Source of the DNA: Gemmatimonadaceae bacterium
GTDB taxonomy: Bacteria; Latescibacterota; UBA2968; UBA8231
Direction: 5' to 3'
Assembly: GCA_026706075.1 (NCBI GenBank)
Contig: JAPOZM010000055.1
Location: forward strand, 89,791 to 153,790
DNA length: 64,000 nt
The translations under genes were made by a program, and so were the position numbers. Below are positions 37,601 to 44,470 of this stretch, piece after piece (the stretch's first letter is position 1; the number at the start of each line of letters is the position of its first letter). The notes under the pieces were generated by a model. That model worked only from the letters and a program-made list of their open reading frames with translations. It searched no databases and had not been told where the DNA came from.

Positions 37601-38009
37601 CAGCGATCCCCGCTTCGACCTGGACGACAGCGGTGAGGTGGACTTCGCCGACTTCTTCCTCTTCGCCGAGAGCTTCGGCCAGCCGGCGAGGGCCAGGCTG
37701 CTGGCCCTTGCCAGGGACCGGATCGGCCTGCCCGACGGAGCGGGCCTGCAGAACGCGCCCAACCCCTTCAACAGCCAGACCGTCATCACCTGGTTCCAGC
37801 CGGGGGCGGGGCCGGCGCGGCTGGAGGTGTTCTCTCTCACCGGCCAGCGGGTGGCCGTGCTGCTCGAGGGGCCGCAGAAGGCAGGTCTGCACCGAATGCG
37901 CTGGGACGGCCGGGACGCCACGGGCCGCCCGCTGGCCAGCGGCGTCTACGTGTACCGGCTGGCGACGGGCGAGGTGGTGGACACGCGAAAGCTCACCCTG
38001 CTCCGATAG
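34635..38009 (+). CDS. Secreted M9-like collagenase with Ig-like, dockerin-like and FlgD-like domains
   Basis: Encodes 1124 residues; the ATG has AGGAAGG upstream. After a signal peptide (residues 1-22) comes an M9-type activator region (SVLAEIEELSVAYDGTNSAG, QIAYEYQKFW). The gluzincin motif HEYAHYLADRFG near residue 465 and WFDEGLAEFLVGST about 25 residues later give the HExxH-plus-E zinc site of clostridial/Vibrio collagenases. Later parts are an Ig-like domain (about 880-965), two Asp-rich dockerin-like loops (DFDGDGEVGFADFF and DLDDSGEVDFADFF, about 969-1016) and a FlgD-like sorting domain from NAPNPFNSQTV to the end (TRKLTLLR). It likely degrades collagen or similar proteins at the cell surface. 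GC is somewhat lower than in neighbours. Confidence 0.85.
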   Translation: MRNWTLLTAALLGLSLPGPVPASIYLSVEDLQDEAAPAFKALAEDCPSVALVALEGEDLAAYLRTISEPCFERAFHVSENPSLRDEGPTVFSDRNLQSVLAEIEELSVAYDGTNSAGMLQLWRFVQIAYEYQKFWPEITGVGPFDEETDRAYLAASDAFAASDHFHDPNDEAARILYYYFQAAYTAGFRQSHLAPIKQVLSGFTEERAVTELHAWGAQPWAFITVLRRVRGAFLNHNQEFIEAVARDAEFVEVMLEVTRYDFFFYAPDPHPFNTRIRFLGEVVDILVYLAWVESSRESAITALETVLSEHERLSGAFLVAAKGLEDHVDCQGLNICREVLEGEILLRAVPHIYRFDQGALVFQTSLDLAEVLPLYHGTKAVQAQFHRLVETDDPVGDGTEVFTARIYGNRLDYQVFESYLTGADTWGIHGGGVYSGGEMRSWVRNRPGDATSHGDGIFEETVRHEYAHYLADRFGLLSFGGPWFDEGLAEFLVGSTQTEGVHVRRWPANHIWGSESHLDPAGLFESTYSGDLGGGAFYNYAGLFFHFMHRERRSELLALFDLVRSGDSGAYFEQIGRWRQDAQLAADFRVFLDEQTGQLDQHADIVSTEFVPRGFLTIDSVDEIQSALEEIDGDLDLSCHSVDSELSPRFRCSGRLAAEPGFTGDRGQINEHLNERLDAVLKAALEDEEINNLQDMNCYFADIRGSPPVADLLCEGPLRPANLPASGVDLSMAIIHIPDNPEPEVGVDYLFQVEVDVSYADEASGLAASSYRVLWSANQPIRVVEAFTGSGNRECEIAETDSFTGSAECGDLRYGVLPEVVVLYLVPSREGRLAISVELSSDEFEFEPADNVDSVELTVGPAPIRYAAGLSRLTGNWQRQAAGHPLENPLVVEVTDQHDDPFEGAHVTYAVMAGDEVLSTTTATTDEKGRAAAILTLPPEPGRYTIEAAIEGVEAVATFTVIAEVTPDFDGDGEVGFADFFLLAEAFGGSDPRFDLDDSGEVDFADFFLFAESFGQPARARLLALARDRIGLPDGAGLQNAPNPFNSQTVITWFQPGAGPARLEVFSLTGQRVAVLLEGPQKAGLHRMRWDGRDATGRPLASGVYVYRLATGEVVDTRKLTLLR

Positions 38010-38016
38010 GGGGAGG

Positions 38017-39672
38017 CTACATCCCCCACACCGTGACCCGGGGTTCCCCTTCGTCGCGGCGGAAGATCCTGTCCTCCCACGACAGACCGGGCGTGCGGTC
38101 GAAGACCACGAGATGCCCCTCGTCGGCGGCGCACCGGTCCATGTACGCGCGGGTCTGTTCGAGGCCCTCGCGCACGGTCTGCTCCAGGCTCTTGTACAGC
38201 AACTTGCACTCGACGACGGCCCTCTGCACCGCCTGACCCGGCCGGGCCTGCCCGGGCAGCGGCCAGAGAATCAGCAGGTCCGTGCGCCGCCGGCCCAGGC
38301 CGTACTCGCGCTCGATGCGGCCGCCGCTGTTGACGACGCGCTGCAGGAACGCCTGGAGGAGCAGCTGCGGACCGGCCTCCTTGTACTGGAAGCGCTCGAC
38401 CCAGTGCTCCGAGTGCTCGCGGAAGAAGGTCTGGAAGGCGGCCAGCAGGTCGGAGACGCGCAGGGTGCCGTCCGCATCCACGTACCAGGCCGGATCCTGG
38501 TGGAGGTACGCCTGCGTGGTGTAGGTGAGGTCGCGGGGGATGACCTCTTGGTAGATCGGGTTGGCGATGGCGACCGGGCCCTGCCGGCGCACGAGGCCGA
38601 GGTCGCGGACGTAGTCCAGGTCGTCGACGGGAATCTTCTCAGCGGATTCGCTGCCGCTCAGGAGCGGCTCGACCACGCGCCGGACGCGCTCCTCCTGCAG
38701 CTTGTCCGTGAGTTGATCGAGATGGGTCTCGCGGCGCAGGATGAGCTGCTCCCGGGCGTCGGCTATCGCCTCGCCGGTGATGGCCCGGCTGCGGTCCCGC
38801 CCCGCCTTGTTCCGGAAGCAGGCCTCGTACGCCAGCGCGTTCACCAGCCAGGGCTGGCCCCGGGTCAGTTCCCAGATCCTGCTCCGGGCCTCCTCGGTGA
38901 AGACCTGCCCGGTCTCCCCGGTGTGCTGCGCCAGGAGCGCGCGCACCTCGACCTCGGTGAAGTCGCCGAGGCGCAGGGACTCGGCGCGGATGTTGAAGGC
39001 GCTGCCGCCGGCGACGACGGCGCCCTCGGCGCTGGAGTGGATTCGGTAGTCGCGCACGTCGCGCACGCCGCACAGGATGACGCTCTGCGGAAACCGGTGC
39101 GGGCGCTCCGGGTAGCCGGCGCGCAGTTGCCGCAGCACCGCCAGCAGGGTGTCGCCGATCAGCGCGTCGATCTCGTCGACCATCAGCACCAGGGGCCTGG
39201 CGTCGGCCGCGGCCCAGCGGGCCAGCACCTCCTGGAAGACGCCGTGGGGGCCGGCGTCTTCGCGCACCTCGCGCAAGATCTCTCTCACGCTCCGGTCGCC
39301 CAAGACATGTTCGGCCTGCGAAGCCAGTTGGCTCAGTATCGCCCGCATCGCCTCCGCCACGTCCTCGCGGGCGGACTGGCCTATCTCCACGTTCGCGTAG
39401 ACGCAGCGATACCGGCCGCTGCCGTTGAGCTCTTCCAGAAGCGCCAGCAGGGCCGAGGTCTTGCCCGTCTGCCGGGGCGCGTGCATCACGAAGTAGCGCT
39501 TCTGCTCGATCAGCAGCAGCACCTCGTCGAGGTCGAGCCGCTCCAACGGGGGCACCTGGTAGTGATCGGCCGGGATCATGGGACCGGCCGTGTTGAAGAA
39601 GCGCGTGGGGCCGTCCTGGACCCGGGACCGCGTCCGCTCCCCGGGTTTGTAGGTCGGCGAGTCGTGCGTCAC
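38017..39672 (-). CDS. AAA-family ATPase with C-terminal PD-(D/E)XK-like nuclease domain
   Basis: Encodes 551 residues from a GTG with GAGGAG eight bases upstream. The N-terminal STAND/AAA-like ATPase has Walker A APRQTGKTSALL (about residue 68), Walker B RPLVLMVDEIDAL, sensor-like SVILCGVRDVRDYRI and a winged-helix region. The C-terminal 130 residues hold RRRTDLLILWPL and RAVVECKLL, spacing expected for a PD-(D/E)XK fold (Asp then E-x-K). Proteins of this architecture are widespread, often multi-copy and of unknown role, possibly in defence or mobile DNA. It converges on the collagenase with a 7-bp gap and marks the start of an accessory region. Confidence 0.8.
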   Translation of the reverse strand: MTHDSPTYKPGERTRSRVQDGPTRFFNTAGPMIPADHYQVPPLERLDLDEVLLLIEQKRYFVMHAPRQTGKTSALLALLEELNGSGRYRCVYANVEIGQSAREDVAEAMRAILSQLASQAEHVLGDRSVREILREVREDAGPHGVFQEVLARWAAADARPLVLMVDEIDALIGDTLLAVLRQLRAGYPERPHRFPQSVILCGVRDVRDYRIHSSAEGAVVAGGSAFNIRAESLRLGDFTEVEVRALLAQHTGETGQVFTEEARSRIWELTRGQPWLVNALAYEACFRNKAGRDRSRAITGEAIADAREQLILRRETHLDQLTDKLQEERVRRVVEPLLSGSESAEKIPVDDLDYVRDLGLVRRQGPVAIANPIYQEVIPRDLTYTTQAYLHQDPAWYVDADGTLRVSDLLAAFQTFFREHSEHWVERFQYKEAGPQLLLQAFLQRVVNSGGRIEREYGLGRRRTDLLILWPLPGQARPGQAVQRAVVECKLLYKSLEQTVREGLEQTRAYMDRCAADEGHLVVFDRTPGLSWEDRIFRRDEGEPRVTVWGM

Positions 39673-39774
39673 AGCTTTTCTCCTCGTGCGGACCCAGAAA
39701 GTCGGGGGTTCCGTTTGCCGTGCGCAACCTGCCCGTCATCGCTCGCGGGTTGATGCCTGACCCGGGACGCGGGT

Positions 39775-40085
39775 GGGAGCAGGAAGCCGCCGCGCAGCAG
39801 GTACTCGCGCAGGTTGGCCTTCTCCGCGCCGGAGAGCCTGGCCGGGTTGTTGGAGGTCATGAACAGGAAGGGGTAGGCGAACAGGCGCCCGCGGTCCTCG
39901 TCCCGGAGGCTGACCGACGCCGGCACCGGTGCACGAGCAGGGTGGTGCGCCGCGCCATCTGGGTGAGGAACCGCCGCAGGTTGTTGCCGCCGTAGTACTG
40001 CCAGTCGCTGCCGCACCAGCCGGTGGTCTCGTGCTCGACGCGGGCGAACCGCTTGACTCGGTTGCGGCGGTATCCCTTCGGTACC
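39775..40085 (-). pseudogene. Frameshifted remnant of a DUF4159-family gene
   Basis: The 460-bp interval between the AAA gene and the 2H gene holds no intact gene, but two overlapping minus-strand frames together reproduce a DUF4159 core. From about 40085 one frame reads FARVEHETTGW, GSDWQYYGGNNLRRFL and RRTTLLVHR. Near 39915-39930 it shifts to a second frame reading VSLRDEDRGRLFAYPFLFM and LSGAEKANLREYLLRGGFL. No start is seen upstream and the homology stops after GGFLL, so this is a decayed fragment. The match to DUF4159 is from memory of the family pattern (YPFLYM and REYL-GGFL). Confidence 0.6.
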
Positions 40086-40134
40086 CGACAGACCTGCCCA
40101 CGCCGAGCACCGACTCCCTTGACCAGAGCCGAGA

Positions 40135-40761
40135 ATGGTCTTTGAGCCTTCTTCCACCGGAGAGCCTGAAGAGAGGTGGACCGTCCCCTCCTACGTGGAG
40201 GACACCTCGGATTGGGCGGACTGGCAGCGGGACTACAGACTCGGCCTGATCCTCATCCTGCCGCCGGAACACGTGGCCCGCCGGATCGATGCACTGCGAG
40301 CCCGGCACGACCCCCGCTCACACGCCATCTGCCCCGCCCACATCTCCATCTCCGATCCACTGCGCCGCGAGATGACGCCTGGTCTCGCGGAAGAGGTTCA
40401 GGCCATTCTCGACCAGGTCGAGCCCTTCACCCTGTCCTACCATCGGCCGCACGCCTCCCCCCACCGCGCCGGAGTGGCCTGCCCGATCACCCCTCAGGAG
40501 GCGATCGACGAGTTGAAGAGGTCCCTCCATGCCGCCTCGGCCTTCGACGACCAAGTCCACCTGCGCCGGAACATCCCCGCCCACATGACGATCGCCGAGT
40601 TCATATCGATCGAGGACAGCCGCAGGCTCTGCGAGGGGCTGCGGGAGACGGTACCCGGCGGCTCGTTCCTGTGCGACCGCCTGGAGCTCATCGTGCCTGA
40701 CGAGAGGTTCCACTTCCGGAGAGCGGGCGCGTTCTACCTCGGCGGACGGTCCCGAAAGTAG
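40135..40761 (+). CDS. 2H phosphoesterase superfamily protein (2'-5' RNA ligase/cyclic phosphodiesterase-like)
   Basis: Encodes 208 residues. The two H-x-S/T motifs that define the family are in AHISISDP (about residue 63) and AHMTIAEF (about residue 149), each followed by hydrophobic strands. RNA 2',3'-cyclic phosphodiesterases, LigT-like enzymes and tRNA-processing CPDases share this fold. The start ATG at 40135 has only a weak purine stretch upstream; no better start is in frame. Neighbours are decayed genes, so context gives no hint of the substrate. Cytoplasmic. Confidence 0.75.
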   Translation: MVFEPSSTGEPEERWTVPSYVEDTSDWADWQRDYRLGLILILPPEHVARRIDALRARHDPRSHAICPAHISISDPLRREMTPGLAEEVQAILDQVEPFTLSYHRPHASPHRAGVACPITPQEAIDELKRSLHAASAFDDQVHLRRNIPAHMTIAEFISIEDSRRLCEGLRETVPGGSFLCDRLELIVPDERFHFRRAGAFYLGGRSRK

Positions 40762-40969
40762 AGCCTCCCGAGCGCCGCGCTCGCTCAGAGAAACGGGGTT
40801 CCACCTTGGGGCTGGTGCCGATTCGTGTGAAGGCGAAGAGGACCACGGCGACGAGCCTGACCGGCTCCGGCCCGGAAAGGCAGGTACTCCACCAGGACTT
40901 CGCGCGCAGGTGAAGGGGGCTCGCCTCGTCATACGCGTACAGCAGCAGGTTGGCGTCCGGAATGATCAC
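40688..40969 (-). pseudogene. Truncated VapC-type PIN-domain toxin
   Basis: A GTG at 40969 overlaps the antitoxin stop as GTGA and begins a frame whose first 60 residues are a normal PIN start: IIPDANLLLYAYDEASP with the first catalytic Asp, then KSWWSTCLSG, VVLFAFTRIGTSPKV. After about 40790 the frame no longer resembles PIN domains and stops at 40688, inside the 3' end of the convergent 2H gene. A full VapC of this type has about 130-140 residues, so the second half with the remaining acidic residues is missing. The toxin is probably inactive. Confidence 0.65.
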
Positions 40970-41250
40970 TCCCGGCGTTCCTGCAGCCGCGCCGTCTTCC
41001 GGAGGAACTCGGCGATCTCCAGATCGTCGTCCAGCTCGCGCAGGCGGGCGGGATCCAGTCCGGTGCGCAGGCGGAGCGGACGCGACTTCACCACGAACGG
41101 CCGGGCCTCGGACTCCGGGCCTGACGGACCCAGACCCCTGCGCAAGGCATCGTTCAGGGTCTCCTTGAACCCCTTGCCCTGCCTGCGCATCGCCTCCCGG
41201 AGACGCTGCTCGACATCCGCATCCAGTGTGACGGTGGTTATCGGCCTCAC
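40966..41250 (-). CDS. vapB: VapB-like antitoxin (CopG/DUF2191-type)
   Basis: Encodes 94 residues from a GTG. The N-terminus RPITTVTLDADVEQRLREAM is a typical ribbon-helix-helix/DUF2191 start, then KETLNDALRRGL, and a C-terminal half (LRTGLDPARLRELDDDLEIA) that would wrap the toxin. It is coupled by GTGA overlaps to a 62-aa ORF upstream and to the truncated vapC downstream. The antitoxin frame is intact although its toxin is not. Confidence 0.72.
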   Translation of the reverse strand: MRPITTVTLDADVEQRLREAMRRQGKGFKETLNDALRRGLGPSGPESEARPFVVKSRPLRLRTGLDPARLRELDDDLEIAEFLRKTARLQERRE

Positions 41251-41435
41251 TCCAGCGAAACCCGGCGACCATGCTCCTTCAGAGCCGCGGCCAGCCTTGG
41301 GTTGATGCGAGGCGGCTGCGCATCGTAGATCGCTTCAGCATCCTGTTGCTTCAGCACCATCGTCTCGTGCCCCCCGATCGTCCGCTTCGCCTGGGCCAGC
41401 TGCTCGCCCCCGGACTCGGATCTCCGGGCCGTCAT
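41247..41435 (-). CDS. Small ORF of unknown function (62 aa)
   Basis: The ATG at 41435 overlaps the stop of the oligopeptidase gene as ATGA, and its own stop overlaps the vapB start as GTGA. The product is basic and helical in appearance (GGEQLAQAKRTIGGHE, EAIYDAQPPRINPRLAAALK). I recognise no family. The double coupling supports translation; it could be a third component of the toxin-antitoxin locus or the tail of an older gene. Confidence 0.45.
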   Translation of the reverse strand: MTARRSESGGEQLAQAKRTIGGHETMVLKQQDAEAIYDAQPPRINPRLAAALKEHGRRVSLE

Positions 41436-43567
41436 CTCGCCGCCGCCCCCGCCAGATCCAGCAGAAACGCATAGACCAGCGCCGCCTCCCGGTACTGCCG
41501 GTAGCGGCCCGACGGCCCGCCGTGTCCGGCGACCATCTCCGTCTTGAGCAGCAGCCGCGAGTCGCCGGTGCGCAGGGTGCGCTGGCGGGCGACCCACTTG
41601 GCCGGCTCCCAGTACTGGACGGCGGCGTCCTCGACGCTGGTGAGGACGAGGAGGTGGGGGTAGGCGCCGGCGGCGAGGTTGTCGTAGGGGGAGTACGACA
41701 GCATGTAGTCGTAGTACTCCTTGTCGTTCGGGTTCCCCCACTCGTCGTACTCGCCCGTGGTCAGGGGGATGCTGTCGTCGAGCATGGTGGTCACCACGTC
41801 GATCCAGGGCACCTGGGCGACGATGCCGTGGAACAGGTCGGGGCGCATGTTCATCACCGCGCCCACGAGAAGGCCCCCGGCGCTGCCCCCCTGGGCGTAG
41901 AGCCGCTCCGGGCTGGTGTAGCCCTGCTCGACGAGGTGTCCGGCGCAGTCGATGAAGTCGGTGAAGGTGTTCTTCTTGCGCAGCAGCTTGCCGTCGTCGT
42001 ACCAGGCGCGGCCGAGGGCCTGGCCGCCGCGGACGTGGGCGATGGCGTAGACGAAGCCGCGGTCGAGGAGGCTCAGGCGGTTGGAGGCGAAGGAGGCGTC
42101 GATGGTGTAGCCGTAGGAGCCGTAGCCGTAGAGCAGAAGGGGACGGCGGCCGTCGCGCTCGAGTCCCTTGCGGTAAACGATGGAGATCGGCACCCGGGCG
42201 CCGTCGCGGGCGGTCGCCCAGAGGCGCTCGGTGCGGTAGTTGGCGGGGTCGAAGCCGCCGCCCAGGACCTCCTCGCGCTTCACCAGGACCCGCTCCTTGG
42301 TGTCCATGTCGTAGTCGTAGTCGGAGTCGGGGGTGGTCAGGGACTGGTAGCGGTAGCGCAGGGTCGAGGTGTCGAACTCCCAGTTGCCGTAGGTGTAGGC
42401 GAGATAGGCGGGCTCGCCGAAGTCGATCTCGTGCCCGGCGCCGGAGTCCAGGCGGCGGACGCGCAGCCGCCGCAGGCCGTCCTTGCGCTCGGCGGTGACC
42501 AGGTGGCGGTCGAAGACGTCCACGTCCTCCAGGAGCACGTCCTCGCGGTGGGGGATCACCTCCTCCCAGTGCTCGCGGGCGGTGGCGTCCTCGGGGGTGC
42601 GCATGAGGCGGAAGTTGCGCGCCCCGTCGTTGGTGACCAGGAAGAACCAGCCGTCGCCGTGATCGATGGTGTACTCGTGGTCCCGTTGCCGGGGCGCCAG
42701 CAGGCGGAACTCGGCGCGGGGCTGGTCGGCGGGGACGAAGCGGTACTCGTTGCTCACCGTCTGCCACAGCCCCAGGACGATCCAGGCCCGTGAGCGGGTC
42801 TTGAAGACGTAGGCGTCGAAGGTCTCGTCCTCCTCCTCGTAGACGAGGACGTCCTCCGCCGCGTCGGTGCCCAGCTCGTGGCGGTAGAGCCGGTACCAGC
42901 GCAGGGTCTCCGGGTGCTGGCGCACGTAGAACAGGGTGCGGTCGTCCTCGGCCCAGGCGAGGTTGTGGGTCGCCGAGGAGATGCTCTCCTCCCGCACCTG
43001 GCCCGTGGACAGGTCCTTGAAGTGGATGGTGCAGATGCGCCGCCCCGTGGTGTCGGCGGCGAAGGCGAGCACGTCCTGGCTCGGGTTCACCGCCCAGGAG
43101 CTGACGTCGTAGTACTCGTGGCCCTCGGCCAGGTCGTTGACGTCGAGGAGGACCTCCTCCTCCGCCTCCATCGAGCCGCGGCGCCGGCAGTGGATGGGGT
43201 ACTCCTTCCCGTCCTCGTAGCGGGTGTAGTAGAGGTACTCCCCGCGCCGGGAGGGCGCCGTCGAGTCGGTCTGCTTGATGCGGCCCTTGATCTCCTCGAA
43301 GAGCCGCTCCTGCAGCGGCTCGGTGTGGGCCATGACCGACTCGGTGTAGTCGTTCTCGGCCTCCAGGTAGGCGGTGACCTCGGGGTTGTCGCGCTCACGC
43401 AGCCAGTAGTAGTCGTCGACGCGCACGTCGCCGTGGGCGGTCAGCTCGTGGGGTCGCTTCTCGGCCGCCGGGGCGGCCATGGGCTCGGGCTTCACCTTCT
43501 CCTCTTCCTGTGAGTGCGCCGCCGCGGCGAGGACGCCCAGGGACGCCACCGCCAGGGCGGCCCTCAC
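41432..43567 (-). CDS. S9 family serine peptidase (oligopeptidase B-like), exported
   Basis: Encodes 711 residues from a GTG that overlaps the PhyH stop (GTGA). A signal peptide is visible (RAALAVASLGVLAAAAHSQ). The N-terminal beta-propeller (DDYYWLRERDNPEVTAYLEAEN, YTRYEDGKEYPIHCR) precedes the alpha/beta-hydrolase domain with the catalytic Ser in AQGGSAGGLLVGA, Asp in VLTSVEDAAVQYWEP and His in VAGHGGPSGRY. Sequence is close to oligopeptidase B/PtrB (GGGFDPANYRTERLWATARDG, KKNTFTDFIDCAGHLVEQGYT). It cleaves short peptides, mostly after basic residues, probably in the periplasm here. Confidence 0.93.
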   Translation of the reverse strand: MRAALAVASLGVLAAAAHSQEEEKVKPEPMAAPAAEKRPHELTAHGDVRVDDYYWLRERDNPEVTAYLEAENDYTESVMAHTEPLQERLFEEIKGRIKQTDSTAPSRRGEYLYYTRYEDGKEYPIHCRRRGSMEAEEEVLLDVNDLAEGHEYYDVSSWAVNPSQDVLAFAADTTGRRICTIHFKDLSTGQVREESISSATHNLAWAEDDRTLFYVRQHPETLRWYRLYRHELGTDAAEDVLVYEEEDETFDAYVFKTRSRAWIVLGLWQTVSNEYRFVPADQPRAEFRLLAPRQRDHEYTIDHGDGWFFLVTNDGARNFRLMRTPEDATAREHWEEVIPHREDVLLEDVDVFDRHLVTAERKDGLRRLRVRRLDSGAGHEIDFGEPAYLAYTYGNWEFDTSTLRYRYQSLTTPDSDYDYDMDTKERVLVKREEVLGGGFDPANYRTERLWATARDGARVPISIVYRKGLERDGRRPLLLYGYGSYGYTIDASFASNRLSLLDRGFVYAIAHVRGGQALGRAWYDDGKLLRKKNTFTDFIDCAGHLVEQGYTSPERLYAQGGSAGGLLVGAVMNMRPDLFHGIVAQVPWIDVVTTMLDDSIPLTTGEYDEWGNPNDKEYYDYMLSYSPYDNLAAGAYPHLLVLTSVEDAAVQYWEPAKWVARQRTLRTGDSRLLLKTEMVAGHGGPSGRYRQYREAALVYAFLLDLAGAAAR

Positions 43568-44400
43568 GCCTGCACCTGTACCGAGGCCGGGACCGGGGCG
43601 CGCTCTCGCTCCCCCGGGCGGAAGCCGGAGACGACGATGTTGTCGTTGCGGGGCAGGATGTTGTCGGGGTCGATGCGGTGCGGGTCGTCGTCGGCGCGGC
43701 CCACGGGGCGCATGGCGGTGCTGTGGTAGCCGAAGCGGACCGCCTTGCGCCACTCGTCGGTGCGGTTGCAGTCCGACCAGTGGATGGCGAGGTAGCTGAA
43801 GAAGATGATGTCGCCCCGGGCCGCCGGGATCGTCACCGTGTCGATGAGGTCGGGGTGGTACTGGTCGGGGGGCAGGTGGGGCGCCGTGTCGGGGCCGAGG
43901 ACGTGCACCAGGGGCCCGCCCTTGTGGCTGCCCGGGACGATGTGCAGGGCGCCGCTCGCCAGGGGCGCGTCGTCGAGGTGCAGGAGGCAGTCGACGAAGT
44001 CGGGCCCATCGTGGGGGTAGAAGGGGTAGTCCTGGTGCATGGGGAAGGGCGTGCCCCGCTCGGGCGGCTTGGCGTGGAGCACCGTGTGGTGCCACTGCAC
44101 GCTGTCGCCCACCAGGTCGCGGACGCCGCCCACGAGGCCCTCGTGGTGGATGACGCGGGACCACACGGCCGAGTAGAAGTCCGGCCGGTGCAGGAAGACG
44201 GCCTTGGTGTTGAGGCGCTCCTCCTCCTCCAGGTAGCGGTCGCGCCATGGGCCCCTCCAGCCGATCGTCTCCTCCCCCCACTCCTCGATGATGCGCACCA
44301 TGTCGGCGGCCAGCTCGTCGGTCTCCTGCGGCGAGAACAGGCCGTCCACCTTGACGAAGCCGTGGCGGTGATAGTGGTCGATCTGGTCCTTCGTGAGCAT
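43564..44400 (-). CDS. Phytanoyl-CoA dioxygenase (PhyH) family Fe(II)/2-oxoglutarate oxygenase
   Basis: Encodes 278 residues; AGGAG lies eight bases before the ATG. The facial triad is visible as His and Asp in FPMHQDYPFYPH and the distal His in LAIHWSDCNRT, with the 2-oxoglutarate-binding Arg expected in KAVRFGYHS. FVKVDGLFSPQETDEL at the start and GALHIVPGSHKGG in the middle are typical of PhyH. Such enzymes hydroxylate varied small molecules, and PhyH families are strongly expanded in environmental FCB and Poribacteria-like genomes. It is cotranscribed with the S9 peptidase and divergent from the MetE-like gene. Confidence 0.88.
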   Translation of the reverse strand: MLTKDQIDHYHRHGFVKVDGLFSPQETDELAADMVRIIEEWGEETIGWRGPWRDRYLEEEERLNTKAVFLHRPDFYSAVWSRVIHHEGLVGGVRDLVGDSVQWHHTVLHAKPPERGTPFPMHQDYPFYPHDGPDFVDCLLHLDDAPLASGALHIVPGSHKGGPLVHVLGPDTAPHLPPDQYHPDLIDTVTIPAARGDIIFFSYLAIHWSDCNRTDEWRKAVRFGYHSTAMRPVGRADDDPHRIDPDNILPRNDNIVVSGFRPGERERAPVPASVQVQA

Positions 44401-44435
44401 CGTTCGGTCTCCTGTGTCGGGTGGTCGGGCAATGG

Positions 44436-44464
44436 TAGACAGAGGCCCCGATCCCCGCTACTCT
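44436..44464 (+). promoter_or_regulatory. Sigma70-like promoter of the MetE-like gene, leaderless arrangement
   Basis: TAGACA (44436-44441) and TACTCT (44459-44464) are exactly 17 bp apart, and only 6 nt (CTCTGC) separate the -10 from the ATG at 44471. No Shine-Dalgarno sequence is present. Transcription should start at the start codon. Confidence 0.6.
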
Positions 44465-44470
44465 CTCTGC

